Source: Tritrichomonas musculus (lineage: Eukaryota; Parabasalia; Tritrichomonadida; Tritrichomonadidae). From it: a stretch of DNA of 64,000 bases. The position numbers were made by a program, and so were the translations under genes. Positions 52,903-64,000 of the stretch are shown here, piece after piece. Every line of letters starts with the position of its first letter. Position 1 is the first letter of the stretch. The notes under the pieces were generated by a model. That model saw only the letters and a list, made by a program, of their open reading frames with translations. It searched no databases and had not been told where the DNA came from. The DNA is taken from positions 1,240,001 to 1,304,000 of the forward strand of contig JAPFFF010000003.1 in assembly GCA_039105265.1 (NCBI GenBank), given 5' to 3'.

Positions 52903-55900
52903 TAATATAAAATATACACAAAAAAAAAGAATTATTTGTACCGAAATGTTAATAAAATGTATTTTATTTTCAGAAAATTAGTATATATGGTGTTTTTAAA
53001 AATCAAGATATATTGAGATTTTGAAAGTTTCCAATTACGACCAAATTTTACAAATATAATCAAATTTAAAAGAGTGCATATTATGTTTACTATTTTATTC
53101 GGCTTAAATTGTTTACAAAACAATGTATTTTTATATTGATTTCTGTATTTTTAATCTAAACGTAAGGTTAGGTGCTTTTGATTTTAACGGAACTTTTTTT
53201 TGAGAAAAATTCTGAAGATTTTAGGTTTTTTTGATTTTTTTAAAAAAAATGAATCAGAAGCACCTTAACAAAAAGTGAAAATTGAAAAGAGCAAAAAAAA
53301 TTGAATTGGTTTTTTTGATTTATCCCCCGGAAAAACAGACTTATTCGGAAATTAATTTCAAAACTTTTTGAATTAAGACGTTAAGATAATATCAAAGACG
53401 TTAAAATAACTAAAACTTCATTTTTTAATTTGTTTTTTTTCACAATTCGAAGCTTTAATCAATATATTATAAATTGAACAAACTTCTATTAACGCAAGTC
53501 TATCAAATCACGTAGTTGACGAAAAAATTTTGAATATTATTGCAAATATTCTTTATTTTTATATCTTTGCATTTTACTCGAAAAAATGATTAATATTATT
53601 AATATGTATCTACTTTTTCAGAGAATTAGATATTTATAAATTTCTATATAATATATATCATGTTTAAATAAATAATTTTTTGGAAAATAACATCTGTTTT
53701 CTTGAATAAGTAATTTTATTTAAATTAAAATATGTTTTTCCGAAATTTAGACTTATTCGGAAAAACAGACTTATTCGGAAATAAAAAACTTATATTATGA
53801 AAAAGTGTACTTATATCAGAAAAAGTTTTTTTTTTCTCCAAAAAAAAGTTTTTCACGCGGGGCTCTAATATAAAATATACACAAAAAAAAAGAATTATTT
53901 GTACCGAAATGTTAATAAAATGTATTTTATTTTCAGAAAATTAGTATATATGGTGTTTTTAAAAATCAAGATATATTGAGATTTTGAAAGTTTCCAATTA
54001 CGACCAAATTTTACAAATATAATCAAATTTAAAAGAGTGCATATTATGTTTACTATTTTATTCGGCTTAAATTGTTTACAAAACAATGTATTTTTATATT
54101 GATTTCTGTATTTTTAATCTAAACGTAAGGTTAGGTGCTTTTGATTTTAACGGAACTTTTTTTTGAGAAAAATTCTGAAGATTTTAGGTTTTTTTGATTT
54201 TTTTAAAAAAAATGAATCAGAAGCACCTTAACAAAAAGTGAAAATTGAAAAGAGCAAAAAAAATTGAATTGGTTTTTTTGATTTATCCCCCGGAAAAACA
54301 GACTTATTCGGAAATTAATTTCAAAACTTTTTGAATTAAGACGTTAAGATAATATCAAAGACGTTAAAATAACTAAAACTTCATTTTTTAATTTGTTTTT
54401 TTTCACAATTCGAAGCTTTAATCAATATATTATAAATTGAACAAACTTCTATTAACGCAAGTCTATCAAATCACGTAGTTGACGAAAAAATTTTGAATAT
54501 TATTGCAAATATTCTTTATTTTTATATCTTTGCATTTTACTCGAAAAAATGATTAATATTATTAATATGTATCTACTTTTTCAGAGAATTAGATATTTAT
54601 AAATTTCTATATAATATATATCATGTTTAAATAAATAATTTTTTGGAAAATAACATCTGTTTTCTTGAATAAGTAATTTTATTTAAATTAAAATATGTTT
54701 TTCCGAAATTTAGACTTATTCGGAAAAACAGACTTATTCGGAAATAAAAAACTTATATTATGAAAAAGTGTACTTATATCAGAAAAAGTTTTTTTTTTCT
54801 CCAAAAAAAAGTTTTTCACGCGGGGCTCTAATATAAAATATACACAAAAAAAAAGAATTATTTGTACCGAAATGTTAATAAAATGTATTTTATTTTCAGA
54901 AAATTAGTATATATGGTGTTTTTAAAAATCAAGATATATTGAGATTTTGAAAGTTTCCAATTACGACCAAATTTTACAAATATAATCAAATTTAAAAGAG
55001 TGCATATTATGTTTACTATTTTATTCGGCTTAAATTGTTTACAAAACAATGTATTTTTATATTGATTTCTGTATTTTTAATCTAAACGTAAGGTTAGGTG
55101 CTTTTGATTTTAACGGAACTTTTTTTTGAGAAAAATTCTGAAGATTTTAGGTTTTTTTGATTTTTTTAAAAAAAATGAATCAGAAGCACCTTAACAAAAA
55201 GTGAAAATTGAAAAGAGCAAAAAAAATTGAATTGGTTTTTTTGATTTATCCCCCGGAAAAACAGACTTATTCGGAAATTAATTTCAAAACTTTTTGAATT
55301 AAGACGTTAAGATAATATCAAAGACGTTAAAATAACTAAAACTTCATTTTTTAATTTGTTTTTTTTCACAATTCGAAGCTTTAATCAATATATTATAAAT
55401 TGAACAAACTTCTATTAACGCAAGTCTATCAAATCACGTAGTTGACGAAAAAATTTTGAATATTATTGCAAATATTCTTTATTTTTATATCTTTGCATTT
55501 TACTCGAAAAAATGATTAATATTATTAATATGTATCTACTTTTTCAGAGAATTAGATATTTATAAATTTCTATATAATATATATCATGTTTAAATAAATA
55601 ATTTTTTGGAAAATAACATCTGTTTTCTTGAATAAGTAATTTTATTTAAATTAAAATATGTTTTTCCGAAATTTAGACTTATTCGGAAAAACAGACTTAT
55701 TCGGAAATAAAAAACTTATATTATGAAAAAGTGTACTTATATCAGAAAAAGTTTTTTTTTTCTCCAAAAAAAAGTTTTTCACGCGGGGCTCTAATATAAA
55801 ATATACACAAAAAAAAAGAATTATTTGTACCGAAATGTTAATAAAATGTATTTTATTTTCAGAAAATTAGTATATATGGTGTTTTTAAAAATCAAGATAT

Positions 55901-58900
55901 ATTGAGATTTTGAAAGTTTCCAATTACGACCAAATTTTACAAATATAATCAAATTTAAAAGAGTGCATATTATGTTTACTATTTTATTCGGCTTAAATTG
56001 TTTACAAAACAATGTATTTTTATATTGATTTCTGTATTTTTAATCTAAACGTAAGGTTAGGTGCTTTTGATTTTAACGGAACTTTTTTTTGAGAAAAATT
56101 CTGAAGATTTTAGGTTTTTTTGATTTTTTTAAAAAAAATGAATCAGAAGCACCTTAACAAAAAGTGAAAATTGAAAAGAGCAAAAAAAATTGAATTGGTT
56201 TTTTTGATTTATCCCCCGGAAAAACAGACTTATTCGGAAATTAATTTCAAAACTTTTTGAATTAAGACGTTAAGATAATATCAAAGACGTTAAAATAACT
56301 AAAACTTCATTTTTTAATTTGTTTTTTTTCACAATTCGAAGCTTTAATCAATATATTATAAATTGAACAAACTTCTATTAACGCAAGTCTATCAAATCAC
56401 GTAGTTGACGAAAAAATTTTGAATATTATTGCAAATATTCTTTATTTTTATATCTTTGCATTTTACTCGAAAAAATGATTAATATTATTAATATGTATCT
56501 ACTTTTTCAGAGAATTAGATATTTATAAATTTCTATATAATATATATCATGTTTAAATAAATAATTTTTTGGAAAATAACATCTGTTTTCTTGAATAAGT
56601 AATTTTATTTAAATTAAAATATGTTTTTCCGAAATTTAGACTTATTCGGAAAAACAGACTTATTCGGAAATAAAAAACTTATATTATGAAAAAGTGTACT
56701 TATATCAGAAAAAGTTTTTTTTTTCTCCAAAAAAAAGTTTTTCACGCGGGGCTCTAATATAAAATATACACAAAAAAAAAGAATTATTTGTACCGAAATG
56801 TTAATAAAATGTATTTTATTTTCAGAAAATTAGTATATATGGTGTTTTTAAAAATCAAGATATATTGAGATTTTGAAAGTTTCCAATTACGACCAAATTT
56901 TACAAATATAATCAAATTTAAAAGAGTGCATATTATGTTTACTATTTTATTCGGCTTAAATTGTTTACAAAACAATGTATTTTTATATTGATTTCTGTAT
57001 TTTTAATCTAAACGTAAGGTTAGGTGCTTTTGATTTTAACGGAACTTTTTTTTGAGAAAAATTCTGAAGATTTTAGGTTTTTTTGATTTTTTTAAAAAAA
57101 ATGAATCAGAAGCACCTTAACAAAAAGTGAAAATTGAAAAGAGCAAAAAAAATTGAATTGGTTTTTTTGATTTATCCCCCGGAAAAACAGACTTATTCGG
57201 AAATTAATTTCAAAACTTTTTGAATTAAGACGTTAAGATAATATCAAAGACGTTAAAATAACTAAAACTTCATTTTTTAATTTGTTTTTTTTCACAATTC
57301 GAAGCTTTAATCAATATATTATAAATTGAACAAACTTCTATTAACGCAAGTCTATCAAATCACGTAGTTGACGAAAAAATTTTGAATATTATTGCAAATA
57401 TTCTTTATTTTTATATCTTTGCATTTTACTCGAAAAAATGATTAATATTATTAATATGTATCTACTTTTTCAGAGAATTAGATATTTATAAATTTCTATA
57501 TAATATATATCATGTTTAAATAAATAATTTTTTGGAAAATAACATCTGTTTTCTTGAATAAGTAATTTTATTTAAATTAAAATATGTTTTTCCGAAATTT
57601 AGACTTATTCGGAAAAACAGACTTATTCGGAAATAAAAAACTTATATTATGAAAAAGTGTACTTATATCAGAAAAAGTTTTTTTTTTCTCCAAAAAAAAG
57701 TTTTTCACGCGGGGCTCTAATATAAAATATACACAAAAAAAAAGAATTATTTGTACCGAAATGTTAATAAAATGTATTTTATTTTCAGAAAATTAGTATA
57801 TATGGTGTTTTTAAAAATCAAGATATATTGAGATTTTGAAAGTTTCCAATTACGACCAAATTTTACAAATATAATCAAATTTAAAAGAGTGCATATTATG
57901 TTTACTATTTTATTCGGCTTAAATTGTTTACAAAACAATGTATTTTTATATTGATTTCTGTATTTTTAATCTAAACGTAAGGTTAGGTGCTTTTGATTTT
58001 AACGGAACTTTTTTTTGAGAAAAATTCTGAAGATTTTAGGTTTTTTTGATTTTTTTAAAAAAAATGAATCAGAAGCACCTTAACAAAAAGTGAAAATTGA
58101 AAAGAGCAAAAAAAATTGAATTGGTTTTTTTGATTTATCCCCCGGAAAAACAGACTTATTCGGAAATTAATTTCAAAACTTTTTGAATTAAGACGTTAAG
58201 ATAATATCAAAGACGTTAAAATAACTAAAACTTCATTTTTTAATTTGTTTTTTTTCACAATTCGAAGCTTTAATCAATATATTATAAATTGAACAAACTT
58301 CTATTAACGCAAGTCTATCAAATCACGTAGTTGACGAAAAAATTTTGAATATTATTGCAAATATTCTTTATTTTTATATCTTTGCATTTTACTCGAAAAA
58401 ATGATTAATATTATTAATATGTATCTACTTTTTCAGAGAATTAGATATTTATAAATTTCTATATAATATATATCATGTTTAAATAAATAATTTTTTGGAA
58501 AATAACATCTGTTTTCTTGAATAAGTAATTTTATTTAAATTAAAATATGTTTTTCCGAAATTTAGACTTATTCGGAAAAACAGACTTATTCGGAAATAAA
58601 AAACTTATATTATGAAAAAGTGTACTTATATCAGAAAAAGTTTTTTTTTTCTCCAAAAAAAAGTTTTTCACGCGGGGCTCTAATATAAAATATACACAAA
58701 AAAAAAGAATTATTTGTACCGAAATGTTAATAAAATGTATTTTATTTTCAGAAAATTAGTATATATGGTGTTTTTAAAAATCAAGATATATTGAGATTTT
58801 GAAAGTTTCCAATTACGACCAAATTTTACAAATATAATCAAATTTAAAAGAGTGCATATTATGTTTACTATTTTATTCGGCTTAAATTGTTTACAAAACA

Positions 58901-61900
58901 ATGTATTTTTATATTGATTTCTGTATTTTTAATCTAAACGTAAGGTTAGGTGCTTTTGATTTTAACGGAACTTTTTTTTGAGAAAAATTCTGAAGATTTT
59001 AGGTTTTTTTGATTTTTTTAAAAAAAATGAATCAGAAGCACCTTAACAAAAAGTGAAAATTGAAAAGAGCAAAAAAAATTGAATTGGTTTTTTTGATTTA
59101 TCCCCCGGAAAAACAGACTTATTCGGAAATTAATTTCAAAACTTTTTGAATTAAGACGTTAAGATAATATCAAAGACGTTAAAATAACTAAAACTTCATT
59201 TTTTAATTTGTTTTTTTTCACAATTCGAAGCTTTAATCAATATATTATAAATTGAACAAACTTCTATTAACGCAAGTCTATCAAATCACGTAGTTGACGA
59301 AAAAATTTTGAATATTATTGCAAATATTCTTTATTTTTATATCTTTGCATTTTACTCGAAAAAATGATTAATATTATTAATATGTATCTACTTTTTCAGA
59401 GAATTAGATATTTATAAATTTCTATATAATATATATCATGTTTAAATAAATAATTTTTTGGAAAATAACATCTGTTTTCTTGAATAAGTAATTTTATTTA
59501 AATTAAAATATGTTTTTCCGAAATTTAGACTTATTCGGAAAAACAGACTTATTCGGAAATAAAAAACTTATATTATGAAAAAGTGTACTTATATCAGAAA
59601 AAGTTTTTTTTTTCTCCAAAAAAAAGTTTTTCACGCGGGGCTCTAATATAAAATATACACAAAAAAAAAGAATTATTTGTACCGAAATGTTAATAAAATG
59701 TATTTTATTTTCAGAAAATTAGTATATATGGTGTTTTTAAAAATCAAGATATATTGAGATTTTGAAAGTTTCCAATTACGACCAAATTTTACAAATATAA
59801 TCAAATTTAAAAGAGTGCATATTATGTTTACTATTTTATTCGGCTTAAATTGTTTACAAAACAATGTATTTTTATATTGATTTCTGTATTTTTAATCTAA
59901 ACGTAAGGTTAGGTGCTTTTGATTTTAACGGAACTTTTTTTTGAGAAAAATTCTGAAGATTTTAGGTTTTTTTGATTTTTTTAAAAAAAATGAATCAGAA
60001 GCACCTTAACAAAAAGTGAAAATTGAAAAGAGCAAAAAAAATTGAATTGGTTTTTTTGATTTATCCCCCGGAAAAACAGACTTATTCGGAAATTAATTTC
60101 AAAACTTTTTGAATTAAGACGTTAAGATAATATCAAAGACGTTAAAATAACTAAAACTTCATTTTTTAATTTGTTTTTTTTCACAATTCGAAGCTTTAAT
60201 CAATATATTATAAATTGAACAAACTTCTATTAACGCAAGTCTATCAAATCACGTAGTTGACGAAAAAATTTTGAATATTATTGCAAATATTCTTTATTTT
60301 TATATCTTTGCATTTTACTCGAAAAAATGATTAATATTATTAATATGTATCTACTTTTTCAGAGAATTAGATATTTATAAATTTCTATATAATATATATC
60401 ATGTTTAAATAAATAATTTTTTGGAAAATAACATCTGTTTTCTTGAATAAGTAATTTTATTTAAATTAAAATATGTTTTTCCGAAATTTAGACTTATTCG
60501 GAAAAACAGACTTATTCGGAAATAAAAAACTTATATTATGAAAAAGTGTACTTATATCAGAAAAAGTTTTTTTTTTCTCCAAAAAAAAGTTTTTCACGCG
60601 GGGCTCTAATATAAAATATACACAAAAAAAAAGAATTATTTGTACCGAAATGTTAATAAAATGTATTTTATTTTCAGAAAATTAGTATATATGGTGTTTT
60701 TAAAAATCAAGATATATTGAGATTTTGAAAGTTTCCAATTACGACCAAATTTTACAAATATAATCAAATTTAAAAGAGTGCATATTATGTTTACTATTTT
60801 ATTCGGCTTAAATTGTTTACAAAACAATGTATTTTTATATTGATTTCTGTATTTTTAATCTAAACGTAAGGTTAGGTGCTTTTGATTTTAACGGAACTTT
60901 TTTTTGAGAAAAATTCTGAAGATTTTAGGTTTTTTTGATTTTTTTAAAAAAAATGAATCAGAAGCACCTTAACAAAAAGTGAAAATTGAAAAGAGCAAAA
61001 AAAATTGAATTGGTTTTTTTGATTTATCCCCCGGAAAAACAGACTTATTCGGAAATTAATTTCAAAACTTTTTGAATTAAGACGTTAAGATAATATCAAA
61101 GACGTTAAAATAACTAAAACTTCATTTTTTAATTTGTTTTTTTTCACAATTCGAAGCTTTAATCAATATATTATAAATTGAACAAACTTCTATTAACGCA
61201 AGTCTATCAAATCACGTAGTTGACGAAAAAATTTTGAATATTATTGCAAATATTCTTTATTTTTATATCTTTGCATTTTACTCGAAAAAATGATTAATAT
61301 TATTAATATGTATCTACTTTTTCAGAGAATTAGATATTTATAAATTTCTATATAATATATATCATGTTTAAATAAATAATTTTTTGGAAAATAACATCTG
61401 TTTTCTTGAATAAGTAATTTTATTTAAATTAAAATATGTTTTTCCGAAATTTAGACTTATTCGGAAAAACAGACTTATTCGGAAATAAAAAACTTATATT
61501 ATGAAAAAGTGTACTTATATCAGAAAAAGTTTTTTTTTTCTCCAAAAAAAAGTTTTTCACGCGGGGCTCTAATATAAAATATACACAAAAAAAAAGAATT
61601 ATTTGTACCGAAATGTTAATAAAATGTATTTTATTTTCAGAAAATTAGTATATATGGTGTTTTTAAAAATCAAGATATATTGAGATTTTGAAAGTTTCCA
61701 ATTACGACCAAATTTTACAAATATAATCAAATTTAAAAGAGTGCATATTATGTTTACTATTTTATTCGGCTTAAATTGTTTACAAAACAATGTATTTTTA
61801 TATTGATTTCTGTATTTTTAATCTAAACGTAAGGTTAGGTGCTTTTGATTTTAACGGAACTTTTTTTTGAGAAAAATTCTGAAGATTTTAGGTTTTTTTG

Positions 61901-64000
61901 ATTTTTTTAAAAAAAATGAATCAGAAGCACCTTAACAAAAAGTGAAAATTGAAAAGAGCAAAAAAAATTGAATTGGTTTTTTTGATTTATCCCCCGGAAA
62001 AACAGACTTATTCGGAAATTAATTTCAAAACTTTTTGAATTAAGACGTTAAGATAATATCAAAGACGTTAAAATAACTAAAACTTCATTTTTTAATTTGT
62101 TTTTTTTCACAATTCGAAGCTTTAATCAATATATTATAAATTGAACAAACTTCTATTAACGCAAGTCTATCAAATCACGTAGTTGACGAAAAAATTTTGA
62201 ATATTATTGCAAATATTCTTTATTTTTATATCTTTGCATTTTACTCGAAAAAATGATTAATATTATTAATATGTATCTACTTTTTCAGAGAATTAGATAT
62301 TTATAAATTTCTATATAATATATATCATGTTTAAATAAATAATTTTTTGGAAAATAACATCTGTTTTCTTGAATAAGTAATTTTATTTAAATTAAAATAT
62401 GTTTTTCCGAAATTTAGACTTATTCGGAAAAACAGACTTATTCGGAAATAAAAAACTTATATTATGAAAAAGTGTACTTATATCAGAAAAAGTTTTTTTT
62501 TTCTCCAAAAAAAAGTTTTTCACGCGGGGCTCTAATATAAAATATACACAAAAAAAAAGAATTATTTGTACCGAAATGTTAATAAAATGTATTTTATTTT
62601 CAGAAAATTAGTATATATGGTGTTTTTAAAAATCAAGATATATTGAGATTTTGAAAGTTTCCAATTACGACCAAATTTTACAAATATAATCAAATTTAAA
62701 AGAGTGCATATTATGTTTACTATTTTATTCGGCTTAAATTGTTTACAAAACAATGTATTTTTATATTGATTTCTGTATTTTTAATCTAAACGTAAGGTTA
62801 GGTGCTTTTGATTTTAACGGAACTTTTTTTTGAGAAAAATTCTGAAGATTTTAGGTTTTTTTGATTTTTTTAAAAAAAATGAATCAGAAGCACCTTAACA
62901 AAAAGTGAAAATTGAAAAGAGCAAAAAAAATTGAATTGGTTTTTTTGATTTATCCCCCGGAAAAACAGACTTATTCGGAAATTAATTTCAAAACTTTTTG
63001 AATTAAGACGTTAAGATAATATCAAAGACGTTAAAATAACTAAAACTTCATTTTTTAATTTGTTTTTTTTCACAATTCGAAGCTTTAATCAATATATTAT
63101 AAATTGAACAAACTTCTATTAACGCAAGTCTATCAAATCACGTAGTTGACGAAAAAATTTTGAATATTATTGCAAATATTCTTTATTTTTATATCTTTGC
63201 ATTTTACTCGAAAAAATGATTAATATTATTAATATGTATCTACTTTTTCAGAGAATTAGATATTTATAAATTTCTATATAATATATATCATGTTTAAATA
63301 AATAATTTTTTGGAAAATAACATCTGTTTTCTTGAATAAGTAATTTTATTTAAATTAAAATATGTTTTTCCGAAATTTAGACTTATTCGGAAAAACAGAC
63401 TTATTCGGAAATAAAAAACTTATATTATGAAAAAGTGTACTTATATCAGAAAAAGTTTTTTTTTTCTCCAAAAAAAAGTTTTTCACGCGGGGCTCTAATA
63501 TAAAATATACACAAAAAAAAAGAATTATTTGTACCGAAATGTTAATAAAATGTATTTTATTTTCAGAAAATTAGTATATATGGTGTTTTTAAAAATCAAG
63601 ATATATTGAGATTTTGAAAGTTTCCAATTACGACCAAATTTTACAAATATAATCAAATTTAAAAGAGTGCATATTATGTTTACTATTTTATTCGGCTTAA
63701 ATTGTTTACAAAACAATGTATTTTTATATTGATTTCTGTATTTTTAATCTAAACGTAAGGTTAGGTGCTTTTGATTTTAACGGAACTTTTTTTTGAGAAA
63801 AATTCTGAAGATTTTAGGTTTTTTTGATTTTTTTAAAAAAAATGAATCAGAAGCACCTTAACAAAAAGTGAAAATTGAAAAGAGCAAAAAAAATTGAATT
63901 GGTTTTTTTGATTTATCCCCCGGAAAAACAGACTTATTCGGAAATTAATTTCAAAACTTTTTGAATTAAGACGTTAAGATAATATCAAAGACGTTAAAAT
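52376..64000 (+). repeat. 963-bp macrosatellite, 12 copies and part of a 13th
   Basis: Twelve head-to-tail units, starting at 52376 (962 bp) and then at 53338 plus multiples of 963, run into the window edge. Copies appear virtually identical; the first differs in its TATA-rich stretch at 52683-52698 and is one base shorter. Each unit starts GACTTATTCGGAAATTAAT, contains an inverted pair GTTTTTCCGAA/TTCGGAAAAAC (first copy 52771-52803), the right end of the MITE-like repeat, and the palindromic mini-element, and ends TTTATCCCCCGGAAAAACA. The near-perfect identity points to recent amplification or active homogenisation. Confidence 0.97.

Noticed and set aside
52932-63716. A 63-codon minus-strand frame repeated every 963 bp
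   Set aside because: It recurs because the satellite repeats. The composition is that of AT-rich non-coding DNA, with no domain or start context.

Overview
The window looks like nuclear DNA of an AT-rich protist. A parabasalid (Trichomonas or Tritrichomonas) is the best guess. Reasons are giant Maverick/Polinton elements, a P-element-like transposase, a copine fragment, very short gaps upstream of start codons, and very AT-rich DNA between genes. The species call is an inference. No rRNA, tRNA or intact host gene was recognised.

Layout. 1-966 is the right end of one Maverick, followed by a 5'-truncated copine fragment (1102-1482). 1483-4371 is AT-rich DNA with a 21-bp tandem repeat, a small helix-turn-helix-like fragment, and a ~0.6-kb inverted-repeat element holding a tyrosine-recombinase remnant. 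4372-21332 is a nearly whole Maverick (Mav-1, 16.96 kb). 21333-24316 is repeat-rich DNA with a decayed HNH-type gene beside another Maverick-like terminus at 23083. 24317-49296 is a second large Maverick (Mav-2, 24.98 kb, perfect 6-bp target duplication), into which a P-like DNA transposon and an inverted duplication have been placed. 49679-50919 is a non-autonomous hAT-like element with a perfect 8-bp duplication. From 52376 to the window end runs a macrosatellite of about 12 copies of a 963-bp unit.

Both Mavericks carry the family core: protein-primed family B DNA polymerase, a retroviral-type integrase, an FtsK/HerA-like packaging ATPase, a major capsid-like protein, a small amphipathic capsid-associated protein, a phage-fibre-like protein, and several shared unknown proteins (the ARILSSE protein, a large D-x-N-G-D protein, a small coiled-coil protein and a short capsid-linked protein). 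Gene order and strand are thoroughly shuffled between the two. Mav-2 adds a KilA-N protein and an HNH segment inside its polymerase. Terminal inverted repeats are nearly identical within each element, so both insertions are recent. Both nevertheless look broken: about two breaks in Mav-1, and about two plus a rearranged gene in Mav-2. They are treated here as fossils.

The least expected signals are four. There are many tiny GC-rich hairpins with mostly 3-base loops scattered through genes and gaps, one present in only one of the two terminal repeats of Mav-1. Divergent gene pairs have start codons only 14-17 bp apart. The two elements share a near-identical stretch of fibre DNA. An unfilled copy of Mav-1's target repeat survives at 52188.
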